Counted from the stretch's first letter, positions 8,706-17,694 are shown. The stretch: 64,000 nt of DNA from Hoyosella subflava DQS3-9A1 (GCF_000214175.1 NC_015564.1:868001-932000), one strand, 5' to 3'. Notes: generated from the sequence alone by a model not told the origin. A program made the numbers and translations.

Positions 8706-9860
8706 CTAGCCTAGTATGCGCCGCAAAAATCCCTGCTGCGGCTGGTCTGTCAGCTCGCCCCAGCCCTCAACCTGCTCCGGCGTCCGCGCTTCGGGGCCGA
8801 CGTATAGGGCGGCGGGGCGGACAAGTTTCCCAAGGCGCTTTTGTTCCATGATGTGCGCACACCAGCCGGCGGTACGGGCACACGTGAACATCGCGGGCAT
8901 CATGTGCGGCGGCACTCCTGCGAAGTCGAGGATGACCGCCGCCCAGAACTCGACGTTCGTTTCGATGGCGCGGTCGGGGCGACGCTCCCGCAGTTCAGTG
9001 AGGGCAGCGTGCTCCAGTGCGGCAGCGGCTTCAAAACGTGGAGCATTGAGGGCCTTGCATGTTGCGCGGAGCACGCGGGCACGTGGGTCCTCGGCGCGGT
9101 ACACGCGGTGCCCGAATCCCATGAGCCGTTCCTTGCGGTCGAGGATTCCCTTAACCATCGTGCGGGGGTCCCCGCTGCGTTCCGCTTCATCGATCATGGG
9201 CAGCACACGCGCGGGAGCGCCGCCGTGCAGCGGACCGGACATTGCGCCGATCGCGCCGGACAGGCTCGCGGCTACATCCGCGCCTGTGGATGCGATAACG
9301 CGAGCGGTAAAGGTGGAGGCGTTTAGACCGTGCTCAGCGGCGGAAACCCAGTACGCGTCGATCGCCTTGATGTGGTCGGGGTCGGGCTCACCCTTCCACC
9401 GCGTCATGAACCGTGCCGTCACAGTCGGGCATTCGTCGATTATCTTCTGGGGCACCGCAGGCTGGTAGATGCCCCGGGCGGACTGCGCGACGTAGGAGAG
9501 CGCCATCACTGAGGCGCGGGCAAGCTGCTCGCGGGCTGTCTCGTCGTCGATGTCGAGAAGCGGCTGATAGCCCCAGATGGGGGCGAGCATGGCCAGTCCG
9601 GCCTGCACGTCGACGCGTACGTCACCAGTGTGAACGGGAAGGGGGAAGGGTTCGGCTGGGGGGAGGCCATGGCCGAAACGGCCGTCGACGAGCAGCGCCC
9701 AGACATCGCCAAAGGTAACACCGCGCCCGACTAGGTCCTCGATATCTACGCCGCGATATCGAAGTGCGCCGCCGTCCTTGTCCGGCTCGGCGATTTCCGT
9801 TGTGAAGGCGAGAACGCCTTCAAGTCCCGGGGAAAAGCCTTCAGGTAATTCCGCTGCCAT
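8706..9860 (-). CDS. citA: Citrate synthase 2 (CitA type)
   Basis: A 384-residue citrate synthase of the short actinobacterial CitA type (Rv0889c-like). It condenses oxaloacetate and acetyl-CoA. The expected histidines are seen: His177 in AEHGLNAS, His212 in SGPLHGGA and His251 in MGFGHRVYR; the catalytic Asp lies in VEFWAAVILDFAGV. It differs clearly from the longer gltA product encoded 0.9 kb away. It may act in propionate metabolism as a methylcitrate synthase, which sequence alone cannot exclude. Divergent from pdxH. Confidence 0.92.
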   Translation of the reverse strand: MAAELPEGFSPGLEGVLAFTTEIAEPDKDGGALRYRGVDIEDLVGRGVTFGDVWALLVDGRFGHGLPPAEPFPLPVHTGDVRVDVQAGLAMLAPIWGYQPLLDIDDETAREQLARASVMALSYVAQSARGIYQPAVPQKIIDECPTVTARFMTRWKGEPDPDHIKAIDAYWVSAAEHGLNASTFTARVIASTGADVAASLSGAIGAMSGPLHGGAPARVLPMIDEAERSGDPRTMVKGILDRKERLMGFGHRVYRAEDPRARVLRATCKALNAPRFEAAAALEHAALTELRERRPDRAIETNVEFWAAVILDFAGVPPHMMPAMFTCARTAGWCAHIMEQKRLGKLVRPAALYVGPEARTPEQVEGWGELTDQPQQGFLRRILG

Positions 9861-9948
9861 AGCGTGACGCTCCTGTATGAGTTGGCGTTAATCGTTCCGA
9901 CCCCGGTAGGTGGTCGATTACTGGCTTGGTACGCGTAGCGTGTGATGT

Positions 9949-10668
9949 GTGGTGCTAAACCCCTCGTGTCCTTCCGATTCTCTCGATTTGGCACACATGC
10001 GTGTCGGTTATGGCAAAAAACCGGTGCCGCCCCGGCCCAGTGAACACCCGCATCTCGATGAGAGCTGGCTCGCCGACGGCTGGTTCAGCCTGTTCCTGAA
10101 CTGGCTGCGTGACGCCACCGAGTATGTCGCACCCGGCGGCGGGCGCATTGCGGAGCCTAACGCAATGGTGCTGGGAACTGTCGACGACCGTGGCCTCCCT
10201 GCTACCAGGACAGTCCTCTGTAAAGGCGCTGACGATCGTGGACTTGTGTTCTACACGAACTATGAATCCGACAAGGCTCACCATCTAGATATGCATCCGT
10301 ATGCGTCTGTGACGTTCCCGTGGGTGCTGATAGAACGCCAGGCGCACTTTCGTGGTCAGGTGGAAAAGGTAAGCGAGGAAGAGACTGCCGAGTACTGGCA
10401 CACGCGGCCACGAGGGTCTCAACTGGGCGCTTGGGCGTCGCATCAATCTCGCCGGATCTCCGCTCGGGGAGACTTGGAAGCGGCTCTCGAAGCCGTTACG
10501 CGTCAATTTTGTGATCTGGATTACGTTCCCGTTCCGCCGTTCTGGGGCGGATACCGCCTCAAGCCGTCCGTTGCCGAGTTCTGGCAGGGCCGGGAGAACC
10601 GCCTACACAACCGGATTCGATGTGAGAAGAATGGCTCTGGATGGGAGGTCTTCAGACTCCAGCCGTGA
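9949..10668 (+). CDS. pdxH: Pyridoxine/pyridoxamine 5'-phosphate oxidase
   Basis: A 239-residue flavoenzyme that oxidises pyridoxine or pyridoxamine phosphate to pyridoxal phosphate using FMN and O2. Family motifs are AEPNAMVLGTVD, ATRTVLCKG, FYTNYESDKA (FMN binding), RPRGSQLGAWAS, and the C-terminal FWQGRENRLHNRIR. GTG 9949 is chosen because the sequence before the internal Met (LDLAHMRVGYG) still resembles the family N-terminus (LARMRxxYG); ATG 9997 is the shorter option. Sits between two citrate synthase genes in the order known from mycobacterial relatives. Confidence 0.92.
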   Translation: MVLNPSCPSDSLDLAHMRVGYGKKPVPPRPSEHPHLDESWLADGWFSLFLNWLRDATEYVAPGGGRIAEPNAMVLGTVDDRGLPATRTVLCKGADDRGLVFYTNYESDKAHHLDMHPYASVTFPWVLIERQAHFRGQVEKVSEEETAEYWHTRPRGSQLGAWASHQSRRISARGDLEAALEAVTRQFCDLDYVPVPPFWGGYRLKPSVAEFWQGRENRLHNRIRCEKNGSGWEVFRLQP

Positions 10669-10734
10669 CCTCACAGCGACCCTGGTGACACGGGTGAGGT
10701 CTACAGAGACTAGGTTCGACATTATGGTTGTGCG

Positions 10735-10763
10735 TTGAGACGTTGCGCATGTGCCGATAGGCT
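10735..10763 (+). promoter_or_regulatory. Candidate sigma-70-type promoter of gltA
   Basis: TTGAGA at 10735-10740 and TAGGCT at 10758-10763 are separated by 17 bp and lie 31 bp upstream of the gltA start. Both hexamers fit the actinobacterial housekeeping consensus. No experimental support. Confidence 0.4.
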
Positions 10764-10794
10764 ACTGACCAGTAGAGTGTGAGAAGGAGCCCTC

Positions 10795-12093
10795 GTGCCC
10801 GCTGAGAATGAGGAAAAAGCAGTACTCAGCTACCCCGGTGGCGAGTACAAAATGTCGATCACCCGGGCAACTGACGGTAACGACGGCATTGATCTGGGAA
10901 AACTGCTAGCCACTACGGGGTACACCACACTCGATGGCGGCTTTATGAATACCGCTTCGACGTCGTCGGCGATTACCTACATCGACGGGGAGAAGGGCAT
11001 TCTCCGCTACCGCGGATACCCGATCGACCAGCTCGCTGAAAAATCGTCTTTCCTCGAAGTGTCGTACTTGCTGATTTACGGCGAGCTGCCCACTGAGGAC
11101 CAGCTCGCGGATTTCACGCACCGGATCCAGCGGCACACGATGCTGCACGAGGACCTCAAGCGGTTCTTCGACGGTTTCCCGCGCAACGCGCATCCGATGC
11201 CGGTGCTGTCGAGCGCAGTGAATGCGTTGTCCGCTTACTACCAGGACTCGCTCGACCCGGATGACCCGCACCAGGTTGAGGTTTCGACCATCAGACTGCT
11301 GGCGAAGCTGCCGACGATCGCGGCGTACGCCTACAAGAAGTCGGTGGGCCAGCCGTTCTTGTACCCGGACAACTCGAACACACTCGTCGAGAACTTCCTC
11401 CGCATGACCTTCGGTTTCCCCGCTGAGCCGTACGAGCCGGACCCCGAGGTCGTCAAGGCGCTGGACATGCTGCTCATCCTGCACGCAGACCACGAGCAGA
11501 ATTGTTCGACCTCGACAGTCCGCCTTGTCGGGTCGTCGGATGCGAATCTCTTCACCTCGATTTCGGGCGGTATCAACGCTCTATGGGGGCCGCTGCACGG
11601 CGGCGCGAACCAGGCGGTGCTCGAGATGCTCGACGACATCAAGGCCAGTGACCTCGATGTTTCCGAGTTCATCCGCAAGGTGAAGAACAAGGAAGAAGGT
11701 GTCAAGCTCATGGGCTTCGGACACCGTGTCTACCGCAATTATGATCCGCGCGCGGCCATCGTGAAGAAGACCGCGCACGACATTCTCGACAAGCTCGGCG
11801 CACGCGACGAACTCCTCGACATCGCGATGAAGCTTGAAGAGGCTGCACTGACGGACGATTACTTCATCGAGCGCAAGTTGTACCCGAACGTCGACTTCTA
11901 CACTGGACTCATTTACCGGGCAATGGGCTTCCCCACCCGGATGTTCACTGTGCTGTTCGCGCTGGGACGTCTTCCCGGATGGATAGCGCACTGGCGCGAA
12001 ATGCACGCTGACCCCACCACGAAGATCGGGCGGCCCCGCCAGATCTACACCGGATACACCGAACGCGACTACTCAGAGGTTTCGGCGCGATAA
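10795..12093 (+). CDS. gltA: Citrate synthase (main, GltA type)
   Basis: A 432-residue type II citrate synthase, the usual length of actinobacterial GltA/GltA2 (Rv0896-like), catalysing entry of acetyl-CoA into the TCA cycle. Motifs: N-terminal beta domain with LDGGFMNTASTSSAITYIDG, the GILRYRGYPI segment, HADHEQNCSTSTVRLV, GPLHGGANQ, MGFGHRVYRNYDPRA, and the catalytic Asp in PNVDFYTGLIY. GTG start with GAAGGAG 7 nt upstream. A two-hexamer promoter lies upstream. FKBP follows after 3 nt and is almost certainly in the same transcript. Confidence 0.96.
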   Translation: MPAENEEKAVLSYPGGEYKMSITRATDGNDGIDLGKLLATTGYTTLDGGFMNTASTSSAITYIDGEKGILRYRGYPIDQLAEKSSFLEVSYLLIYGELPTEDQLADFTHRIQRHTMLHEDLKRFFDGFPRNAHPMPVLSSAVNALSAYYQDSLDPDDPHQVEVSTIRLLAKLPTIAAYAYKKSVGQPFLYPDNSNTLVENFLRMTFGFPAEPYEPDPEVVKALDMLLILHADHEQNCSTSTVRLVGSSDANLFTSISGGINALWGPLHGGANQAVLEMLDDIKASDLDVSEFIRKVKNKEEGVKLMGFGHRVYRNYDPRAAIVKKTAHDILDKLGARDELLDIAMKLEEAALTDDYFIERKLYPNVDFYTGLIYRAMGFPTRMFTVLFALGRLPGWIAHWREMHADPTTKIGRPRQIYTGYTERDYSEVSAR

Positions 12094-12096
12094 CTC

Positions 12097-12456
12097 ATGA
12101 CAAAACCTGAAGTTGAATTCCAGCCCGGCCCCGCTCCCACCGAACTGGTTATCCAGGATCTGGTGATTGGCGAGGGCGACGAAGCTCAGCCTGGCGGAAC
12201 CGTTGAGGTTCACTACGTCGGCGTCGATTTCGAAAGCGGTGAGGAATTCGACTCCTCATGGAACCGTGGTGAGTCGATCAGTTTTCCGCTGCGTGGCCTG
12301 ATCAAAGGATGGCAGGACGGTATTCCCGGCATGCGCGTCGGTGGCCGCCGCCAGTTGACGATCCCTCCCGAGCAGGCATACGGTGCCGCCGGGTCAGGTC
12401 ATCGCCTCTCTGGCCGCACACTGGTTTTCGTGATCGACTTGCTCGACGTGAAGTAA
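12097..12456 (+). CDS. FKBP-type peptidyl-prolyl isomerase
   Basis: A 119-residue single-domain FKBP. Core motifs are VEVHYVGVDFESGEEFDSSW, FPLRGLIKGWQDGIPGM and GGRRQLTIPPEQAYG, plus the C-terminal LVFVIDLLDVK. It lacks a signal peptide and is probably cytoplasmic. It speeds cis-trans isomerisation at proline bonds. It begins 3 nt after gltA and ends 19 nt before a long palindrome that should terminate the gltA-FKBP transcript. Confidence 0.93.
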   Translation: MTKPEVEFQPGPAPTELVIQDLVIGEGDEAQPGGTVEVHYVGVDFESGEEFDSSWNRGESISFPLRGLIKGWQDGIPGMRVGGRRQLTIPPEQAYGAAGSGHRLSGRTLVFVIDLLDVK

Positions 12457-12475
12457 CTGGCGCGGTCAATATATT

Positions 12476-12533
12476 CACCCGAAACAGGACATCCGCGCTA
12501 GAAATTTCTAGCGCGGATGTCCTGTTTCGGGTG
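12476..12533. terminator. 58-bp perfect palindrome, probable bidirectional terminator
   Basis: Bases 12476-12504 are the exact reverse complement of 12505-12533 with no spacer (centre AAATTT). It lies between the convergent FKBP and heptad-repeat membrane protein genes, and short T-runs flank it, so it can end transcription from both sides. The perfect 29-bp arms are longer than typical terminators. Confidence 0.8.
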
Positions 12534-12560
12534 CTTTTGCCTGGTTCGCGACCTGATTCG

Positions 12561-13571
12561 CTACTGGGTGCGGCGACGGCTGAACGCGACCACGAGGGCC
12601 GAGCCGAGCAGCGTCATGCCGGCGCCCATACCGGTGAGTGCCATAGCGGTCGCTGGCGTGAGTTCGTTGGCTGGTTGAGCCAGGACTACTTCTGTGGCAG
12701 CCGGGTCGACACCGCCACGGCTCTCGCGTGGACTACTGCGCACGACGTTGTTCACGGAGTCGGTGAGCTTCGAAGCGTTCTGTTCGATCTGCCCGGCGCC
12801 GTCCGCGAGCTGGTCAGTGCCGAGAACCAATTCACCCGAGCCATTCGTGAGCAGGACAAGCCCGTCTCGCAGCTCAATCGCGCCGTCGCGCAGTTCGAAC
12901 CCGCCTGCCCGCAACTGCTGCGTACCATCGCTCAGCTGAACGGTGCCGTCCTGCAACTGTGCGGCGCCTACACGGAAGTCGCTGTTCGGGTTTCCGAGCT
13001 GGAACGCAAGCTCAGCGCTGCCTCCGCGCAGTTCTTCGAGCTGCGCAAGCGCATCAGCTACTTGAGGGGAGAACGGTGCGGCAGCCTCCTTCAGAGGCAA
13101 AAGCAGCCCTACGAGTTCGTCGACACCAGCACTGATCTGTACCGCTCCATCCCCGAGCTGCACGATACCGCCGTTGAACTCGTTCATCCCGGCGCGCAGT
13201 TCCTGCGCTCCGGTGTCGACCTGGACGATGCCATCAGCCAGTTCAGACGCGCCGCCCGCCAGCTGGCCAGAGCCGTCACGGGCCTGTCCTAATCCGGTAG
13301 CGAGTTGTCTCGCGCCGTCGGAGAGCTGCCCTGCTCCGGCCGCGGCCTGCTGGGTGCCAGCCGTCAGGAAGGTGGCGTTGAGGTTGTTCTGCCGCAGAAC
13401 CTGCAAAGCTTGCTCGAGTTCCGTGTTCGCCGAGTTCTCGGCGGGTTCGTCAGCGACGTGTGCGGCTGGACCGCCCCGGTCGGTGAGGAGCACCGCAGCC
13501 GAGCCGAACATCAGCAGCAACGCCGCCGCCGCGAGTACTGCGGGCAGGCGGAACCGTTGGGCTCGTGTCAT
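12561..13571 (-). CDS. Membrane-anchored heptad-repeat protein (YhgE/Pip-like X-heptad)
   Basis: A 336-residue protein with an N-terminal helix (about residues 9-31) and a C-terminal helix before a basic SRRRTQ tail. Between them lie about 25 heptads of the pattern xQLxxGxxx (for example GAGQLSDGARQLATG, QLRAGGFELRDG). This Leu/Gly heptad repeat is the one found in the extracytoplasmic domain of YhgE/Pip proteins and near some RND/ABC transporters, and should form a long coiled coil outside the cell. No transporter domain is present, so the protein consists of the repeat alone with two anchors. ATG 13571 has GAAGGAG upstream. Function unknown; divergent from the photolyase. Confidence 0.75.
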   Translation of the reverse strand: MTRAQRFRLPAVLAAAALLLMFGSAAVLLTDRGGPAAHVADEPAENSANTELEQALQVLRQNNLNATFLTAGTQQAAAGAGQLSDGARQLATGLGQARDGSGQLAGGASELADGIVQVDTGAQELRAGMNEFNGGIVQLGDGAVQISAGVDELVGLLLPLKEAAAPFSPQVADALAQLEELRGGSAELAFQLGNPNSDFRVGAAQLQDGTVQLSDGTQQLRAGGFELRDGAIELRDGLVLLTNGSGELVLGTDQLADGAGQIEQNASKLTDSVNNVVRSSPRESRGGVDPAATEVVLAQPANELTPATAMALTGMGAGMTLLGSALVVAFSRRRTQ

Positions 13572-13660
13572 GGAAGTTGCTCCTTCATCGCGGAAACTGC
13601 ACACCTATGCTTCGAAGCTAGGGGCGCGAAGTATTGGAGCTCTAAGGCCTTTTTAAGGAG

Positions 13661-15040
13661 ATGGTGAGAATTTCCGCGACACGCCGCGAAACAGTGGCAG
13701 AGAACACAATTGTGTGGTTCCGCCGGGACTTGAGAACTGCGGATATGCCCACGTTTCTCGCCGCCGCTGCGAGCGCTGAACGGTCCATCGGGGTGTTTGT
13801 GCTTGACCCGGTCCTGCTGAAGCCGTCAGGGGTACGCCGCCGCGATGCGCTGTACGCCTGTTTACGTGAACTCGATGAGAAACTGGGCGGAAGGCTGCTC
13901 GTCATCTCAGGCAATCCTGTTGTCGAGATCCCGAAGCTGGCGGCACTGACCGGGGCGAAACAGGTTCACGTCTCGGCAGACTTCGGACCTTACGGGGCGT
14001 TGCGTGATGCCCGGATAGCCGAGAAGGTCGACTTGGTCCGAACCGGATCACCGTTCGCCGTCGCACCCGGACGAGTAACGAAAGACGATGGATCACCGTA
14101 CAAGGTGTTCACGCCGTTCTTCCGGAGCTGGCTCGACCATGGCTGGCGAGCACCCGCGAAAACCAGCGCGGACACGGTCGCCTGGGCAGACGCCGACACA
14201 TTCAGCGAAGTGCAGCGCACGGAAATCCCGGATTCGCGGGCCGTCTGCCCGGTGGGTGAGGCTGCCGCGCTCCGCCAGTGGAAGGATTTCCTCGACGACG
14301 GGGTGGCAAGCTACCACGAGCACCGCGACCGGCCTGACTTCGACGACACGAGCCGCATGTCGGTGCACCTCAAGTTCGGGACCATCCACCCCCGTACGAT
14401 GCTCGCGGATCTCGCTGGCCGAGACGGCGACGGGCCGAAGGAGTTCCGGCGTCAGCTAGCTTGGCGTGACTTCTACGGGGATGTCCTCCACCACAACCCC
14501 GAATCGGCCCGCCGCAACCTCGATCGCAAATTCGACGCGATGCGTCACGACTCCGGCGAGGACGCGTGGACGCGCTGGGAAGCCTGGTGCGAGGGCCAGA
14601 CGGGTTACCCGATCGTCGACGCAGGAATGCGGCAACTGCGTGAAGAGGGCTGGATGCACAACCGTGTGCGGATGATCGTCGCATCCTTCCTCGCGAAGGA
14701 CCTCCACTTGCCGTGGTGGTGGGGCGCACGCCATTTCATGCGCTACCTCGTCGACGGTGATCTGTCGGCCAACCAGCACGGCTGGCAGTGGGTTGCCGGT
14801 TCCGGTACTGACGCCGCGCCTTATTTCCGTATCTTCAACCCGATAACCCAGGGCAAACGTTTCGACCCCGACGGCGACTACGTGCGCAGGTGGGTGCCGG
14901 AGCTGCGCGGCATCGCGGGGTCAAAGGTGCACACCGTCGGGGACCGGGGCGACAAGATCGAGAACTATCCCCAACCGATCGTCGACCACAAGGAAGAACG
15001 ACGTGAGGCGCTTGATCGATACGATCGAGTCAAGCGTTAG
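13661..15040 (+). CDS. phr: Deoxyribodipyrimidine photolyase (cryptochrome/photolyase family)
   Basis: A 459-residue class I photolyase that repairs cyclobutane pyrimidine dimers with light. The N-terminal Rossmann domain begins TIVWFRRDLRTAD. The FAD domain shows WRDFYGDVLHHNP, GYPIVDAGMRQLREEGWMHNRVRM, PWWWGARHFM, DGDLSANQHGWQWVAGSGTDAAPYFRIFNP and the GKRFDPDGDYVRRWVPEL end, all typical of CPD photolyases. Start is uncertain: AAGGAG abuts ATG 13661, so GTG 13664 or GTG 13694 (just before ENTIVWF) are also possible. Its last 4 bp overlap the convergent methyltransferase gene. Confidence 0.93.
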   Translation: MVRISATRRETVAENTIVWFRRDLRTADMPTFLAAAASAERSIGVFVLDPVLLKPSGVRRRDALYACLRELDEKLGGRLLVISGNPVVEIPKLAALTGAKQVHVSADFGPYGALRDARIAEKVDLVRTGSPFAVAPGRVTKDDGSPYKVFTPFFRSWLDHGWRAPAKTSADTVAWADADTFSEVQRTEIPDSRAVCPVGEAAALRQWKDFLDDGVASYHEHRDRPDFDDTSRMSVHLKFGTIHPRTMLADLAGRDGDGPKEFRRQLAWRDFYGDVLHHNPESARRNLDRKFDAMRHDSGEDAWTRWEAWCEGQTGYPIVDAGMRQLREEGWMHNRVRMIVASFLAKDLHLPWWWGARHFMRYLVDGDLSANQHGWQWVAGSGTDAAPYFRIFNPITQGKRFDPDGDYVRRWVPELRGIAGSKVHTVGDRGDKIENYPQPIVDHKEERREALDRYDRVKR

Positions 15041-15639
15041 GCGAGCCGGTGCACGCTGACGGCGTAGCCGCCGCCGTCGTACGGATCGCCGTTCCACGTA
15101 GCGAACCGCTTCTCGAGGTTCAGGCCCGCACTCTCACACCATTCGTCATAGTCAGAGAGCGTAACCGGCGCTTCGTCGAGCGGAAGGTGCTCACTGTCGA
15201 GACCAAATCCGGCGACCAGCAGCCCGCCTGGTTTAAGCGCAGTCGCCAGGTTCGCGACGACGGTTTGCTCGGTGCCGCTCGCGAGTAGTGGGATGACGTT
15301 CCCGGCAGCGACGACGAGGTCGAAAACCCCCAGCGCAGGCAACTGCAGGGCGGCCAGGTCGCCCAGCATCCACGGCACATCGGGGGCTCGACGCCTGGCT
15401 ACGCTCAGCATGGAGGCGTCCAAATCGATCCCGGCACAGTCATAGCCGTGCTCATCGAGCCAGATCGCTATCCGTCCGGTGCCGCAGCCAGCATCGAGAA
15501 CCAGGGACCCTGGTGGCACCAGATCGGCGCACAGGCGAGCCTCCCCGTGCATGTCCTTCCCGCTGGCGGCGAGGTCGTCGAAATGCTTCGCGTAGCGGTC
15601 GCCGTCCATATCTCCCGCCGCGTCAGCCCAGCGGCTCAT
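15037..15639 (-). CDS. Class I SAM-dependent methyltransferase
   Basis: A 200-residue Rossmann-fold methyltransferase. Motif I is VLDAGCGTGRIA (about residues 47-58), with the acidic motif II in GIDLD, the motif VPWMLGDLAAL and a post-motif LKPGGLLVAGFGL. The target (small molecule, protein or nucleic acid) is not recognisable. It overlaps the prrB stop by 4 bp on the same strand (ATGA arrangement), so it appears to be translated as part of the prrA-prrB transcript. Confidence 0.82.
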   Translation of the reverse strand: MSRWADAAGDMDGDRYAKHFDDLAASGKDMHGEARLCADLVPPGSLVLDAGCGTGRIAIWLDEHGYDCAGIDLDASMLSVARRRAPDVPWMLGDLAALQLPALGVFDLVVAAGNVIPLLASGTEQTVVANLATALKPGGLLVAGFGLDSEHLPLDEAPVTLSDYDEWCESAGLNLEKRFATWNGDPYDGGGYAVSVHRLA

Positions 15640-16961
15640 GACCGCACCCGCAAGGTCAGACGCGCACCACCGAAGGGGCTTTTTGACATTGTTGCTTCGC
15701 CTCCGTGCAGTTCAGCTTGCTGAGCGACGAGCGCGAGCCCGAGGCCCGAACCTGGCGCGCTGGCGCGGGAGCCGCGTGTGAACCGCTCAAACACGCGTTC
15801 ACGGTCTTCCGCGGGAATGCCACATCCATCGTCATCGATGGTGATTTCGATCCCTCCATCCTTCGTTTCTGTGCTGCTATGCAAACTCAGCTCAACGTGC
15901 TCTGCATCGCCGTGCCGAACCGCGTTGGTGATGGCGTTGTCGATCGCGAGCCGCAGCCCCGCAGCCAGGCCGCGAATCACTGTTGGCCCAGAGTCGTGGA
16001 CAGTGACGACGAGTCCGGTGTGCAGCCGCCGCGCTTCCTGAGCGCAGCGATCGAGCACCTCAGCGAGATCAATGTCCTCGTAGTCGGCTTCAGCTGTCAG
16101 GTTACCGGCCGCGAGGCGCTCAAGCGCCTGCAGTGTCTGCTCAATTCGCCGAACCGACTGGAGTGTCTCGATGATCACTTCGCGACGCTCAGGTTCAGGT
16201 GGGTCGAGAGACTCTAGAACTTCGAGGTTCGTGCGCATGGCAGTGAGAGGGGTGCGCAGTTCGTGTGCCGACACCGCAGCGAAGTCCCGCGCCGTCTCGA
16301 GTGCTTCGAAGGTTCGCTGTTTCTCCCGCGTGATGCGCTCCAGCATCCCAGAAATCGCGGCCGCGAGTTCTTCGGCTTCAAGAGCACCCGTGACGCTTGG
16401 CCGGGGAGTGGCTGTCTCGGGATCGATCTGGCGCGTTTGCACGGCAAGCTGGCGCAGCGGCCTGATAGCGAAGCCACCGAGGAGCCAGCCCAGCGCCGCC
16501 GCCGCAGCGATCGCAAGCATGCTGACGAGGATTGTGTTGCGGCGTTCCTCGCCGATCTGTTCCTCGGTGGGGGCGGTAGGCGCTGCAACGGAAATCGTGG
16601 TCCGCGGGCGGTCAGGGACCGCGATGGTGCGAATCCGGTATTCGGCGCCTTCGATTTCCAGGGTGGTGAACCCTTCTGGCAGTTCCGGAAGCGCGAGGTT
16701 GTGCGCCGGAATGATGATCGGGCCCGCTCGGTAGGTGGCTTCGTACTCGGGCGGTATCTGCTGACGCGCGTCGTACAGCGACTGGTTGGCTACAGTCGCG
16801 GCGATCGTGCTCAGAACGTCGAGCCGCTGGTCGAGTTGCGCGTAGCTTTCCCGTTGCACGCCTGCCCATACGAACACAGCGACCGTGACAACGACGATCG
16901 TCGCGCCAGCGGCAGCGGCGAGCGCAGCACGTGTGAGCAGAGACGGGGAGGCTCGTCGCAC
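15636..16961 (-). CDS. prrB: PrrB-type sensor histidine kinase
   Basis: A 441-residue membrane kinase. A first helix lies near residues 12-34, an extracytoplasmic sensor of about 105 residues, a second helix near 143-166, then HAMP. The phospho-acceptor is His233 in AVSAHELRTPLTAM, and the ATPase domain has N-box DNAITNAVRHG, G1 DDDGCGIP, and GSGLGLALV. Length and layout match PrrB (Rv0902c, 446 aa), which with PrrA is an essential or early-infection-induced system in mycobacteria. Overlaps the methyltransferase; 37 nt downstream of prrA. Confidence 0.9.
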   Translation of the reverse strand: MRRASPSLLTRAALAAAAGATIVVVTVAVFVWAGVQRESYAQLDQRLDVLSTIAATVANQSLYDARQQIPPEYEATYRAGPIIIPAHNLALPELPEGFTTLEIEGAEYRIRTIAVPDRPRTTISVAAPTAPTEEQIGEERRNTILVSMLAIAAAAALGWLLGGFAIRPLRQLAVQTRQIDPETATPRPSVTGALEAEELAAAISGMLERITREKQRTFEALETARDFAAVSAHELRTPLTAMRTNLEVLESLDPPEPERREVIIETLQSVRRIEQTLQALERLAAGNLTAEADYEDIDLAEVLDRCAQEARRLHTGLVVTVHDSGPTVIRGLAAGLRLAIDNAITNAVRHGDAEHVELSLHSSTETKDGGIEITIDDDGCGIPAEDRERVFERFTRGSRASAPGSGLGLALVAQQAELHGGEATMSKSPFGGARLTLRVRS

Positions 16962-16998
16962 TTGTTCAGTCCGTCGCTTCCTTCAAAGTCGCATGCCG

Positions 16999-17694
16999 CT
17001 AACGGGTCCGGAGAATGAACCCGACGCCGCGAACAGTATGCAGCATGCGACGGGCGCCGTCCGCTTCCATCTTCTTACGCAGGTAACCCACGAAGACGTC
17101 GACAACATTCGTGTCAGCATCGAAGTCGTAGCCCCACACGATCTCAAGCAGCTGACGCCGGGAAAGAACCGCGTCGCGATGCTGAACCAGGGTGGTGAGG
17201 AGTTCGAATTCTCTCTTGGTGAGGTCGAGTTCCGTGCCCGCGATTACCGCGCGCCGCGCGGCCACGTCGATCTCCAGCTGCCCGGCAGTGAGGAGCTCCC
17301 GTTTCGGGGAAGGCGACTGATCGGGCCGTCGGCGCAGCATTGCGCGCACACGAGCGATGAGCTCGCCAAGGGCAAATGGTTTGGTCAGGTAATCGTCGGC
17401 GCCCGCTTCGAGGCCAGCGATCCGGTCGTCGACTGAGCTGCGCGCACTGAGAACGCAGATTGGGATGTCGCTGCCCATGGCCCGCAGCGCTGTCACCACG
17501 CTGACACCGTCGAGGCGGGGCATTGTCACGTCCAGGACGATCGCGTCAGGCTCCTGCGTGCGAATTGTGCGCAGGGCAGATTCGCCATCTTCCGCTGTCA
17601 TCACGTCGAAGCCGGACAAGCGGAGGCCGCGCTTGAGGGACGAGAGAACATCGGCGTCGTCGTCGACGACGAGGACGGTGGCGGATTCGTGCAT
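16999..17694 (-). CDS. prrA: PrrA-type OmpR-family response regulator
   Basis: A 231-residue response regulator with an N-terminal receiver (phospho-acceptor Asp55 in VLDVTMP, Lys105 in LTKPF) and a C-terminal OmpR winged helix ([25 protein letters not shown] ... [16 protein letters not shown]). It is the partner of the kinase encoded just downstream. Sequence and size match PrrA (Rv0903c). The gene order accD3-prrA-prrB is the mycobacterial one. Regulated genes are not evident here. Confidence 0.93.
   Translation of the reverse strand: MHESATVLVVDDDADVLSSLKRGLRLSGFDVMTAEDGESALRTIRTQEPDAIVLDVTMPRLDGVSVVTALRAMGSDIPICVLSARSSVDDRIAGLEAGADDYLTKPFALGELIARVRAMLRRRPDQSPSPKRELLTAGQLEIDVAARRAVIAGTELDLTKREFELLTTLVQHRDAVLSRRQLLEIVWGYDFDADTNVVDVFVGYLRKKMEADGARRMLHTVRGVGFILRTR

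Noticed and set aside
12309-13292. 327-codon plus-strand frame over the heptad-repeat gene
   Set aside because: It lies opposite the real minus-strand gene, overlaps the FKBP end and the terminator palindrome, and its composition mirrors the heptad codons.
12561-13571. Regular repeats that could suggest a CRISPR array or a minisatellite
   Set aside because: The period is 21-bp, in frame with a coding heptad pattern, with variable bases; it is a protein repeat.
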